Source of the DNA: CALJEL01 sp041082235
GTDB taxonomy: Bacteria > Nitrospirota > Thermodesulfovibrionia > Thermodesulfovibrionales > CALJEL01
DNA: 11,820 nucleotides
Direction: 5' to 3'
NCBI GenBank assembly: GCA_041082235.1
Contig: JBDOIG010000110.1
Coordinates: 1-11,820 of the forward strand
Shown here: positions 5,768 through 11,820 of the stretch, one piece after another
How the letters are laid out: every line of letters begins with the position of its first letter
How positions within the stretch are numbered: the stretch's first letter is position 1
Position numbers and translations under genes: made by a program
Notes under the pieces: model-generated
The model's input: only the letters and a program-made list of their open reading frames with translations
Databases searched by the model: none
Told to the model about the DNA's origin: nothing

Positions 5768-6706
5768 TTACGAATAAAGATGACAGGCAACCTTTGAGCT
5801 ATTCTTCTCTTTAAGCTCAGGTGTAATCTTATCACAGGGCTCAAATCTCTCTGGACACCTTGGATGAAAGGGACATCCTGAAGGAATATTAAGAGGGCTT
5901 GGAATGTCATCTATCTTTAAAGGACGTCTCTTTATTTTAGGTTTGGTTATTGATGGTATAGCCTCAAGGAGCATGATTGTGTAAGGATGGAGCGGCTTTG
6001 CAAAAAGCACCTCTGCTGAAGCCTCCTCTACAATTCGGCCAAGATACATCACCATCACATAATCGCTGAAGTAATGCACAACCCTCAGGTCATGGCTTAT
6101 GAAGAGGAAGGAAAGATTCTGCTTTGTCCTGAGTTCATTGAGGAGATTTAATATCTGTGCCTGAACAGATACATCAAGGCTTGAAAGGGGCTCATCAGCA
6201 ACAATAAGTTCAGGATTCACACTCAATGCCCTTGCTATGCATATCCTCTGCCGCTGTCCACCGCTGAATTCATGAGGATACTTGTGCATATCATCAGGGC
6301 TCAACCCCACTGAGCTTAAGAGCCCTGCAACTTTGTCTTTAATCTCCTTTTTCTCCACAAGTTTGTGAATCCTGAGAGGCTCGGAAAGGGTACTGAGAAT
6401 ACTGAGTCTTGGATTCAATGATGCAAAGGGATCCTGAAATATTATCTGGACAGATCTCCTGAATGACTTGAGCGCCTCCTTCTTAAGGCTGAATATATCA
6501 TGGTTCTTAAATAATACCTTTCCTGATGTTGGTTCCATAAGCCTGAGAACAATCCTTGCAAGTGTGGATTTTCCGCATCCACTCTCTCCCACAAGGGCAA
6601 CTGTCTCGCCCTTTTGGACTTGAAGATTCACTCCATCAACAGCCTTAAGTATGCCATCATGAATCTTGAAGTGTTTTTTCAGGTCTATTACCTCTATAAG
6701 CTTCAT
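5768..6706 (-). CDS. oppF: Oligopeptide/dipeptide ABC transporter ATP-binding protein (OppF/DppF-like)
   Basis: A 312-residue ABC ATPase that would power peptide uptake as half of a heterodimer with the OppD-like protein. It shows Walker A GESGCGKS (40-47), Q-loop Q91, signature FSGGQRQR (147-154), Walker B LIVADEP (167-173) and switch H205. The C-terminal oligopeptide-transporter extension has four cysteines (C278, C284, C291, C308) in the pattern C-x5-C-x6-C-x16-C, which in this family can hold a [4Fe-4S] cluster. The start follows the OppD stop by 10 nt, with an AAGGGTG Shine-Dalgarno. No permease (OppB/C) or binding protein (OppA) is in the window, so peptide specificity is unknown. The symbol reflects similarity, not proven peptide transport. 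Confidence 0.88.
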   Translation of the reverse strand: MKLIEVIDLKKHFKIHDGILKAVDGVNLQVQKGETVALVGESGCGKSTLARIVLRLMEPTSGKVLFKNHDIFSLKKEALKSFRRSVQIIFQDPFASLNPRLSILSTLSEPLRIHKLVEKKEIKDKVAGLLSSVGLSPDDMHKYPHEFSGGQRQRICIARALSVNPELIVADEPLSSLDVSVQAQILNLLNELRTKQNLSFLFISHDLRVVHYFSDYVMVMYLGRIVEEASAEVLFAKPLHPYTIMLLEAIPSITKPKIKRRPLKIDDIPSPLNIPSGCPFHPRCPERFEPCDKITPELKEKNSSKVACHLYS

Positions 6707-6716
6707 ACTGACACCC

Positions 6717-7742
6717 TTAAAAATCCTTTGATTTTTTTGAGACCCCAGCCCTCAGGCATCTTACAAAATGACCCTCCTCAATCTCCCTGAGTTCTGGCTC
6801 GGATCTCTTACACTCCTCAATAACCCTCTCACATCTATCCTTGAATAAGCATCCTTCTTGCACCTCTTTTATTGAAGGGATTGAGCCAGGGATTGGTCTT
6901 AAGAGCCTCCCGCGGATCTCAGGTAGTGAATGGAGAAGACCCACTGTGTAGGGATGCAGTGGAGCTAAAAATAATCTCTCTGTTTCCGCTATCTCCATTA
7001 TCTTACCTCTGTACATCACCGCAACCCTGTCAGAATGCTGCCTGACTATTCCAAGGTCATGGGTTATTAAAAGGACAGTAAGTCCATACTCCTCCTTCAA
7101 TCTATCAAGAAGGTCAAGAATCTGTGCCTGAATTGTGACATCAAGTGCTGTTGTCGGTTCATCTGCTATAAGAAGCCCTGGTTTACAGGCAATTGCCATT
7201 GCGATCATGACCCTCTGCCTGAGCCCGCCTGAAAGCTGATGGGGATAGGATTTTAACCTTTCCTCAGGAGAAGGGATGTTTACTTTTTTTAAAAGCTCAA
7301 CCACTTCTCTCAGGGCTTCTTTTTTTGATAGACCCTGATGGGTGATAAGCATCTCGGAGACCTGATAACCAATTGTAAGCACAGGGTTCAGAGATGTCAT
7401 TGGTTCCTGAAATATCATGGCAATCTCCTTGCCCCTCAACCTTCTCATTTCATCTGAAGGCAATTTTAATAGATCGGTTCCTTTATAAATTATCCTTCCC
7501 TTTGCGTACATATTCTCTGGAAGCAGTCCCATAATGGCAAGGGCAGTCATAGTCTTACCGCTGCCACTTTCACCAACAAGACAGAATGTCTCTGCCGGGG
7601 ATATGGAGAGATTTAAAGAAGAAACAACTGACAGATCCTTATAAGGACTTTTGAGATATATGGATAGATCTTTAAGGAGTAAACCTTCTTTAAAAGAGAC
7701 TGCTACCTCGCCACCAATGGTTGATTCCTTGTTATCAGACAT
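6717..7742 (-). CDS. oppD: Oligopeptide/dipeptide ABC transporter ATP-binding protein (OppD/DppD-like)
   Basis: A 341-residue ABC ATPase. It has Walker A GESGSGKT (57-64), Q-loop Q112 in FQEPMTSLNP, signature LSGGLRQR (170-177), Walker B LLIADEP (190-196) and switch H228. The C-terminal extension carries C298, C304, C311 and C329 (C-x5-C-x6-C-x17-C), parallel to the set in the OppF-like partner. The N-terminal 20 residues or so precede the first conserved strand and add a little to the usual start. The gene lies 34 nt after the TPR gene and 10 nt before oppF, which suggests one three-gene transcript. Only a poor purine stretch (GGCGGCGAAAG) precedes the ATG. The pair is separated from any permease genes, which may be elsewhere on the chromosome. 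Confidence 0.88.
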   Translation of the reverse strand: MSDNKESTIGGEVAVSFKEGLLLKDLSIYLKSPYKDLSVVSSLNLSISPAETFCLVGESGSGKTMTALAIMGLLPENMYAKGRIIYKGTDLLKLPSDEMRRLRGKEIAMIFQEPMTSLNPVLTIGYQVSEMLITHQGLSKKEALREVVELLKKVNIPSPEERLKSYPHQLSGGLRQRVMIAMAIACKPGLLIADEPTTALDVTIQAQILDLLDRLKEEYGLTVLLITHDLGIVRQHSDRVAVMYRGKIMEIAETERLFLAPLHPYTVGLLHSLPEIRGRLLRPIPGSIPSIKEVQEGCLFKDRCERVIEECKRSEPELREIEEGHFVRCLRAGVSKKSKDF

Positions 7743-7776
7743 TTACTTTCGCCGCCACTCTGGATCTCGCAACGGG

Positions 7777-8487
7777 TCATGACATATCTTTCGCTTTAAG
7801 CAGTGATAGATAGGTTTTTACCTCTTTGAGTTCAGGGTTAATCTCAAGGGCCTTTTTCCATTCCTCAACTGCAAGACCCGCATGCCCCTGCATATAATAG
7901 GTGATGCCGAGCTGGATCCATGCCTGAACAAAATTTGGATTTATCTCCTTTGCCTTGGTGAATTCCTGAATGGCAAGCCCTATCTTGCCTGTAGACCTGA
8001 ATGCCATACCGAGCTTTACCCTCACATCAGGGAGATTCGGCCTCAAGGTAATGGCCTTTTTGTATTCATCTATAGCATCTTCATAAAGGTCCATATCAAA
8101 ATATAGATTGCCAAGCTTGAAGTGTTCATTGGCAAGCTTTCCTGCAAGATAGGGGTCTATATTCTTCTTTCCGCTAATTGCAAGTTGTCTGGCATTCTGA
8201 AAGGCTTCCTGTGCCTTCTGAAATTCTCCAAGCTCATTATAGGTTACAGCAAGATTAAGAAGTGCCTCTGTATAAAAAGGATTGAGCTTAAGGGCAGCCT
8301 CAAAGTACTCCACTGCCTTCCCGAGATCGCCTTTCATGCTCGCTATCACACCGAGCTTGTTCTGGACATCAGCATATTTAGGATTCTGGCGTATAACTTC
8401 TCTCAGATAGGGCTCTGCCTCAAGATACCTGCCCTCTTCAAATAATTCCAGTCCTTTTCTATAAATCTCTTCACTTAAACTTGCCAT
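7777..8487 (-). CDS. Tetratricopeptide repeat (TPR) protein
   Basis: A 236-residue protein made almost wholly of about six TPR units (roughly 5-38, 39-72, 73-106, 120-153, 154-187, 188-221). Each shows the A/G at position 8 and the Y/F-x-x-A pattern; for example Y-x-E-A-L-L-N-L-A (72-80) and AIDEYKKAITLRPN (138-151). TPR stacks are protein-binding scaffolds. No signal peptide or membrane helix is seen, so it is probably cytoplasmic. The partner is unknown. It leads a likely operon with the oppD- and oppF-like genes. Its ATG has no Shine-Dalgarno but is 7 nt behind a strong promoter, which supports this start and suggests a leaderless mRNA. Confidence 0.88.
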   Translation of the reverse strand: MASLSEEIYRKGLELFEEGRYLEAEPYLREVIRQNPKYADVQNKLGVIASMKGDLGKAVEYFEAALKLNPFYTEALLNLAVTYNELGEFQKAQEAFQNARQLAISGKKNIDPYLAGKLANEHFKLGNLYFDMDLYEDAIDEYKKAITLRPNLPDVRVKLGMAFRSTGKIGLAIQEFTKAKEINPNFVQAWIQLGITYYMQGHAGLAVEEWKKALEINPELKEVKTYLSLLKAKDMS

Positions 8488-8494
8488 AAAAATA

Positions 8495-8524
8495 AGTATA
8501 TGGATTCTCTGTATTGATTGTCAA
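8495..8524 (-). promoter_or_regulatory. Consensus σ70-type promoter of the TPR-oppDF operon
   Basis: On the minus strand, a perfect -35 TTGACA (8524-8519), an 18 bp spacer and -10 TATACT (8500-8495) precede the TPR ATG by 7 nt. It is the best promoter in the window. It lies just past the stop of the DUF2207 gene, so the TPR gene need not depend on the lemA transcript. Confidence 0.8.
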
Positions 8525-8527
8525 CTT

Positions 8528-10240
8528 TTACCAGCTCCCTCCACCACCTCCACCTGCTCCACCTCCTGAAAATCCACCTCCACCTGAGCTTCCGCTACCT
8601 CTCGGTGCAGAGAATATAACAGAGCCCAGATGGGAGCTTATAGAATTTATTGACCTTGAGAAATCAGCAGGTTCAAATGTCCTGAAGCTTCTTGATGATA
8701 CATACCATTCAGGAGGAGCCTGATAAATACCCTTAAAAGCCCCTGCCCAGTTATCAACAACATCAAGGGCAATTGCATAGGGTAAAAATCTTGAGAAGAG
8801 GTCTTTATCTCTCATCCTCTCAATCCTGTCCCTTTCAGCCCTGTTCATGAATTCCCTGAACCCGAGGACATGCCTGTAAGCCATTGCACCTGCCCTGGTC
8901 TTTGCTGGCATGAAACCTGAAAATAAAAAGACAGGTACGCCTGTCAGGATACCTGCAATAATACCTTTCCACTGAAAATAGGATACAAGAAATGAACCAG
9001 CAAACAAACCTATGAAGCTCACTACTATGCCAGCAATTATATAAAGTTGTCTTACCTTCTCAGGGTTCACCAGAAAATATCCCTTTTTCACAAGCCCATT
9101 ATAAAGGGTATCTTTCAATGAGCTGAGATGAACATAAAATTTATTTTTAAGCTCTGAAACAAGGACACCCTCTGTCCCGGCAGGAAAGAGTTTTTCCATC
9201 AGGAGCTTTTCGAAATCAGAGAGCTCATTTCCTGGCTCCTTCAGTCTTTTAAGATAATAGTCCCTTCTGTCAAATATAAGGCCCTCCCTTTCTACCTCTT
9301 CTATCTTCAGATAACCCCTCACAGCAAGCCAAACAATTGTTGCTGTTATATCTCGGCTGTCAATCTTTTCATCAATAAGGGTACCCACCTCAGCAGGATT
9401 GAGAGGAAGATTGTTTGACCTCGGAGGTTCATACATAACAGTAATGGTCTCTCTTACCTCAGGATCCCTTCCTTTTCTATACCAGAGATTGAGCATGAAG
9501 AAAAGGGAAAACAGGGGAAAAACAAAGACCCAGTTTTCCTCAAGATTAATATCAATTAAAAACCTCTTTAATGAAGAGGGAGTGGACACTATGCCCTTTT
9601 GCCAGCCAAAGGCAATGGTAAAACCCTCTCCAGGATTAAGGTTCTTTCTGGTAAAGAATTCTACTGAGTGCCCTGATGTCCTGAATTCACAGCCCTTTTC
9701 CCTTGAACCATAGTGACCGGTGTAGCAGGCAGCCCACAACTCATCACTCACCTTTTCTGTTAATAAAAGAACCCTTGCAGATGCCTTTTTAATCTGAGCC
9801 TTCCAGTAATTGCCTGTAACATTCCAGTAAAGCTCATCATGATCGTTGAAAAATAAAAGAGCATTATCCATCCTGTAGGTAATGACATAGGTCTGTTTAC
9901 CAGTCACATAGATTTTTGGATTTCCTATCCTTATGTTTATAACACTGCCATGTTTCTGAACCCTGTATTTCCATTGATTACCCGATATATCATGAACAGA
10001 TAGCACCTTTACTGGTGCCATGATGGTTTTCCCAAGCTCATCTTTGTATTTATAGGGGATCTCCCTGTAGATTCCATGCCTCGGCCTGAAAAACTCAACC
10101 TCTATGGTCTCCTCAACCGTAATAGAAGAATCCTTATTTATAGTTATCTCTGAACGGAATTCATCTATAATGAAATCCTGGGCAACGGCATGGATGGGGG
10201 ACAAAATTAAAAAAAGGAATATAAAGACAACAGCAATCAT
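8528..10240 (-). CDS. DUF2207 domain membrane protein
   Basis: A 570-residue membrane protein of the DUF2207 family, whose biochemical role is unknown. A signal peptide covers about residues 1-20. An outside β-rich domain follows (22-215), with RPRHGIYREIPYKY (52-65) as a recognisable family stretch. One membrane helix (about 236-253) leads to a cytoplasmic part (255-395), then two more helices (about 398-420 and 425-445). The C-terminus is a glycine-rich tail (549-570) ending GGSW, common in this family. The start overlaps the lemA stop as ATGA, so translation is probably coupled. LemA next to DUF2207 is a common pairing. The short tail after the last helices (446-548) carries FREFMNRAERDR (461-472). 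No enzymatic motif was found. Confidence 0.88.
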   Translation of the reverse strand: MIAVVFIFLFLILSPIHAVAQDFIIDEFRSEITINKDSSITVEETIEVEFFRPRHGIYREIPYKYKDELGKTIMAPVKVLSVHDISGNQWKYRVQKHGSVINIRIGNPKIYVTGKQTYVITYRMDNALLFFNDHDELYWNVTGNYWKAQIKKASARVLLLTEKVSDELWAACYTGHYGSREKGCEFRTSGHSVEFFTRKNLNPGEGFTIAFGWQKGIVSTPSSLKRFLIDINLEENWVFVFPLFSLFFMLNLWYRKGRDPEVRETITVMYEPPRSNNLPLNPAEVGTLIDEKIDSRDITATIVWLAVRGYLKIEEVEREGLIFDRRDYYLKRLKEPGNELSDFEKLLMEKLFPAGTEGVLVSELKNKFYVHLSSLKDTLYNGLVKKGYFLVNPEKVRQLYIIAGIVVSFIGLFAGSFLVSYFQWKGIIAGILTGVPVFLFSGFMPAKTRAGAMAYRHVLGFREFMNRAERDRIERMRDKDLFSRFLPYAIALDVVDNWAGAFKGIYQAPPEWYVSSRSFRTFEPADFSRSINSISSHLGSVIFSAPRGSGSSGGGGFSGGGAGGGGGGSW

Positions 10241-10794
10241 GAAAAGCTCACTTTTACAGGCCTTCTTTCATCAGGTGTCTCAAGCCCAAAGAACTCTTCT
10301 TTTGTAAATCTGAACTGTGAGGCAATTATATTGGAAGGAAATGACTCAATCATAATATTGTAATCCCGAACAACTGCATTATAATATCTCCTTGCATACT
10401 CAATACTGTCCTCAAGTTCCTTGAGCTGTGACTGGAGCTGCATAAAGTTAGCATTTGCCTTGAGCTCAGGGTATGCCTCAGCAACTGCGAAGAGACTCTT
10501 TAACGTCTCGCTGAACATATTCTCAACCTTAGCCTTCTCTCCTGGAGAAGAGGCCCTCATTGCCATTGACCTCGCCTCTGTTACTTTTTCAAAGAGGGTC
10601 CTTTCATGAGAGGCATAGCCCTTTACGGTTTCCACAAGATTTGGTACAAGGTCATATCTTTTTTTGAGCTGGACATCAATATCAGACCATGATGCCCTGA
10701 CAGTATTTCTAAGACTGACAAGTCTGTTATAGATTACCACCACCACAATCAACAGAAGAAGAATTATTCCCGCTATAACCAATAGAGCTATCAT
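10237..10794 (-). CDS. lemA: LemA family protein
   Basis: A 185-residue LemA-type protein. A single N-terminal membrane helix (about 2-22) is followed by a long α-helical cytoplasmic or periplasmic bundle. Family signatures are present: SWSDIDVQLKKRYDLVPNLV (36-55), ETVKGYASHE (56-65), and RRYYNAVVRDYN (135-146), followed by the FPSNIIA segment (152-158). LemA proteins are widespread and their role is not settled; they are often next to DUF2207 or M48 peptidase genes. The start has a strong Shine-Dalgarno (AGGAGG, 7 nt spacing). The extended -10 (TGATATAAT) about 32 nt upstream gives a normal leader. The stop overlaps the DUF2207 start (ATGA), so the two are an operon, divergent from the M16 peptidase gene. 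Confidence 0.93.
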   Translation of the reverse strand: MIALLVIAGIILLLLIVVVVIYNRLVSLRNTVRASWSDIDVQLKKRYDLVPNLVETVKGYASHERTLFEKVTEARSMAMRASSPGEKAKVENMFSETLKSLFAVAEAYPELKANANFMQLQSQLKELEDSIEYARRYYNAVVRDYNIMIESFPSNIIASQFRFTKEEFFGLETPDERRPVKVSFS

Positions 10795-10825
10795 ATAAAT
10801 CCTCCTGTACTCAATAAACTGCTAA

Positions 10826-10834
10826 ATTATATCA
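10826..10834 (-). promoter_or_regulatory. Extended -10 promoter of lemA
   Basis: TGATATAAT on the minus strand, with a predicted leader of about 25 nt including the AGGAGG. No good -35 at standard spacing was seen. The gap 10795-10932 holds this promoter and the divergent one for the M16 gene, and nothing else recognisable. Confidence 0.6.
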
Positions 10835-10895
10835 CAGGCTAGGGTAAACGGGGACAATTCCGATTACTTATAGAAATAGGAGATTTTCTTTTGCT

Positions 10896-10925
10896 TTGAT
10901 TAAGTCATCAAAGAAAATTTATAAT
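10896..10925 (+). promoter_or_regulatory. Promoter of the M16 peptidase gene
   Basis: -35-like TTGATT (10896-10901), an 18 bp spacer and -10 TATAAT (10920-10925). The hexamer ends 7 nt before the ATG at 10933, so the mRNA would have a 5' leader of about one base. No Shine-Dalgarno is present. Confidence 0.65.
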
Positions 10926-10932
10926 AAATCTT

Positions 10933-11820
10933 ATGAAACCTTTAAAGAATAGCATCTCGGTAATTTTTATATTAATTTTATTTTTTATCTCTCTGGCAGA
11001 CAGCTCCTCTGCCATAGAGACCCATGAATTTATCCTTAAAAATGGACTCAGGGTCATAATCTTTGAAGACCACAAGGCACCTGTTGCAACCTTCCAGATA
11101 TGGTACAGGGTTGGCTCCATTGATGAGCCAAAGGGAAAGACAGGTCTGAGCCATCTCTTTGAGCACATGGCATTTAAAGGAACACAAAGATATGGCTCGA
11201 AAGAACTCTCAAAGATTGTCCAGAAAAATGGTGGCATAGACAATGCCTATACAACAAAGGACTACACTGCCTATTTCCAGATACTTCCATCAGAGAGAAT
11301 CCATCTCTCAATAGAACTTGAGGCAGACAGGCTCAGGAACCTCCTCCTCAGGGAAGAGGACCTTCAATATGAAAGGGCTGTTGTAATGGAGGAGCGGAGG
11401 CTGAGATATGAAGATGATCCTGAGGCATCCTTATTTGAAGAGGTTCAGCTTGCTGCCTTTAAGGCCCATCCCTACAGATGGCCTGTAATAGGATTCATGT
11501 CTGACCTCGGGTCAATAACCAGAGAGGATCTCCTTTCTTATTACAGAAAATTCTATACTCCTTCAAATGCCTTCATAATAGTTGCTGGAGATGTAGAACC
11601 AGAAGAGATCTTAAAAAAGATTAAGGATTCCTTTGAAGGTATACCTGGAGATTATATCCCTGAAAGACATTATACTGAGGAGCCTCCTCAGAGGGGTGAA
11701 AAAAGGGTTTATCTGAAAAAAGAGGCTGAAGTCCCCTATCTTCTTATAGCCTATCATGTGCCGAGTTTCCCCCATGAGGATGCACCAGCCCTTGAGGTAC
11801 TCAGCGCCATACTTACTGGA
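10933..11820 (+). CDS. M16-family zinc metallopeptidase, secreted, partial (3' end outside window)
   Basis: The open frame covers 296 residues from the ATG and runs past the window edge. A signal peptide occupies about 1-27: charged MKPLKN, a hydrophobic stretch, then DSSSA as a likely signal peptidase I site. The M16 inverted zinc motif H74-L-F-E77-H78 lies in GLSHLFEHMAFKGT (71-84), with the distal glutamate in VVMEERRLRYED (150-161; E153 or E154). N-terminal signatures such as NGLRVIIFEDH (37-47) and the later FYTPSNAFIIVAGDVEPEEI fit pitrilysin/processing-peptidase relatives. It probably acts in the periplasm, degrading or processing peptides. About 40 percent or more of a usual 430-residue single unit is visible and intact. 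The start has no Shine-Dalgarno and follows a promoter by 7 nt. Confidence 0.92.
   Translation, partial: MKPLKNSISVIFILILFFISLADSSSAIETHEFILKNGLRVIIFEDHKAPVATFQIWYRVGSIDEPKGKTGLSHLFEHMAFKGTQRYGSKELSKIVQKNGGIDNAYTTKDYTAYFQILPSERIHLSIELEADRLRNLLLREEDLQYERAVVMEERRLRYEDDPEASLFEEVQLAAFKAHPYRWPVIGFMSDLGSITREDLLSYYRKFYTPSNAFIIVAGDVEPEEILKKIKDSFEGIPGDYIPERHYTEEPPQRGEKRVYLKKEAEVPYLLIAYHVPSFPHEDAPALEVLSAILTG

Noticed and set aside
5656..5910. Minus-strand 84-codon open frame across the tRNA
   Set aside because: It reads through the tRNA and the oppF end in another frame; the SRWWDLNPHAP-like residues are typical of spurious tRNA-Leu translations.
8514..8723. Proline-rich plus-strand open frame
   Set aside because: It is the reverse reading of the glycine-rich tail of the DUF2207 protein.
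10795..10932. Possible riboswitch or small RNA between lemA and the M16 gene
   Set aside because: The gap is explained by two divergent promoters; no conserved aptamer-like structure was seen.

Overview
This is an 11.8 kb stretch of bacterial chromosome, moderately AT-rich and densely coded. The genes use AGG/AGA for Arg and ATA for Ile very heavily. A KDO-pathway gene end (KdsD-like) and exported proteins point to a Gram-negative cell. The overall gene style would suit an anaerobic and perhaps thermophilic lineage such as Nitrospirota (Thermodesulfovibrio-like) or Desulfobacterota. That placement is inference, because the window contains no phylogenetic marker I can place exactly.

Layout. 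On the + strand (1-2297): the last 23 residues of an arabinose-5-phosphate isomerase, a flavoredoxin-type flavin reductase family protein, an EamA-type permease, and a HAD phosphatase with its own extended -10 promoter. On the - strand (2294-4823): tgt (queuosine tRNA modification) overlaps a cation diffusion facilitator gene. These are followed by a broken hicB-hicA toxin-antitoxin pair in a 550 bp stretch that would otherwise look empty. On the + strand (4941-5709): a small PilZ protein, a block of GGGG/CCCC palindromes including three tandem 34 bp copies, a Cys-rich DUF6485-like protein, and tRNA-Leu(CAA). On the - strand (5768-8487): a TPR protein followed by two oligopeptide/dipeptide ABC ATPases (OppD- and OppF-like) with no permease or binding protein. 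On the - strand (8528-10794): lemA and a DUF2207 membrane protein, joined by an ATGA overlap. Diverging from lemA on the + strand (10933-end): a secreted M16 zinc peptidase, cut by the window edge.

Four patterns stand out. (1) The hicBA remnant carries about four small indels in homopolymer runs, while its neighbours are intact. (2) Five transcript-leading genes (HAD, tgt, PilZ, TPR, M16) have a near-consensus -10 box ending only 5-9 nt before the ATG and no Shine-Dalgarno, which suggests leaderless mRNAs. lemA and the internal genes flavoredoxin, CDF and oppF have visible Shine-Dalgarno sequences. (3) Palindromic elements run into coding ends: they supply the last codons of the flavoredoxin and PilZ genes. 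(4) The oppDF pair sits apart from any permease. I see no clearly new multi-gene system; most of the window is housekeeping and transport.
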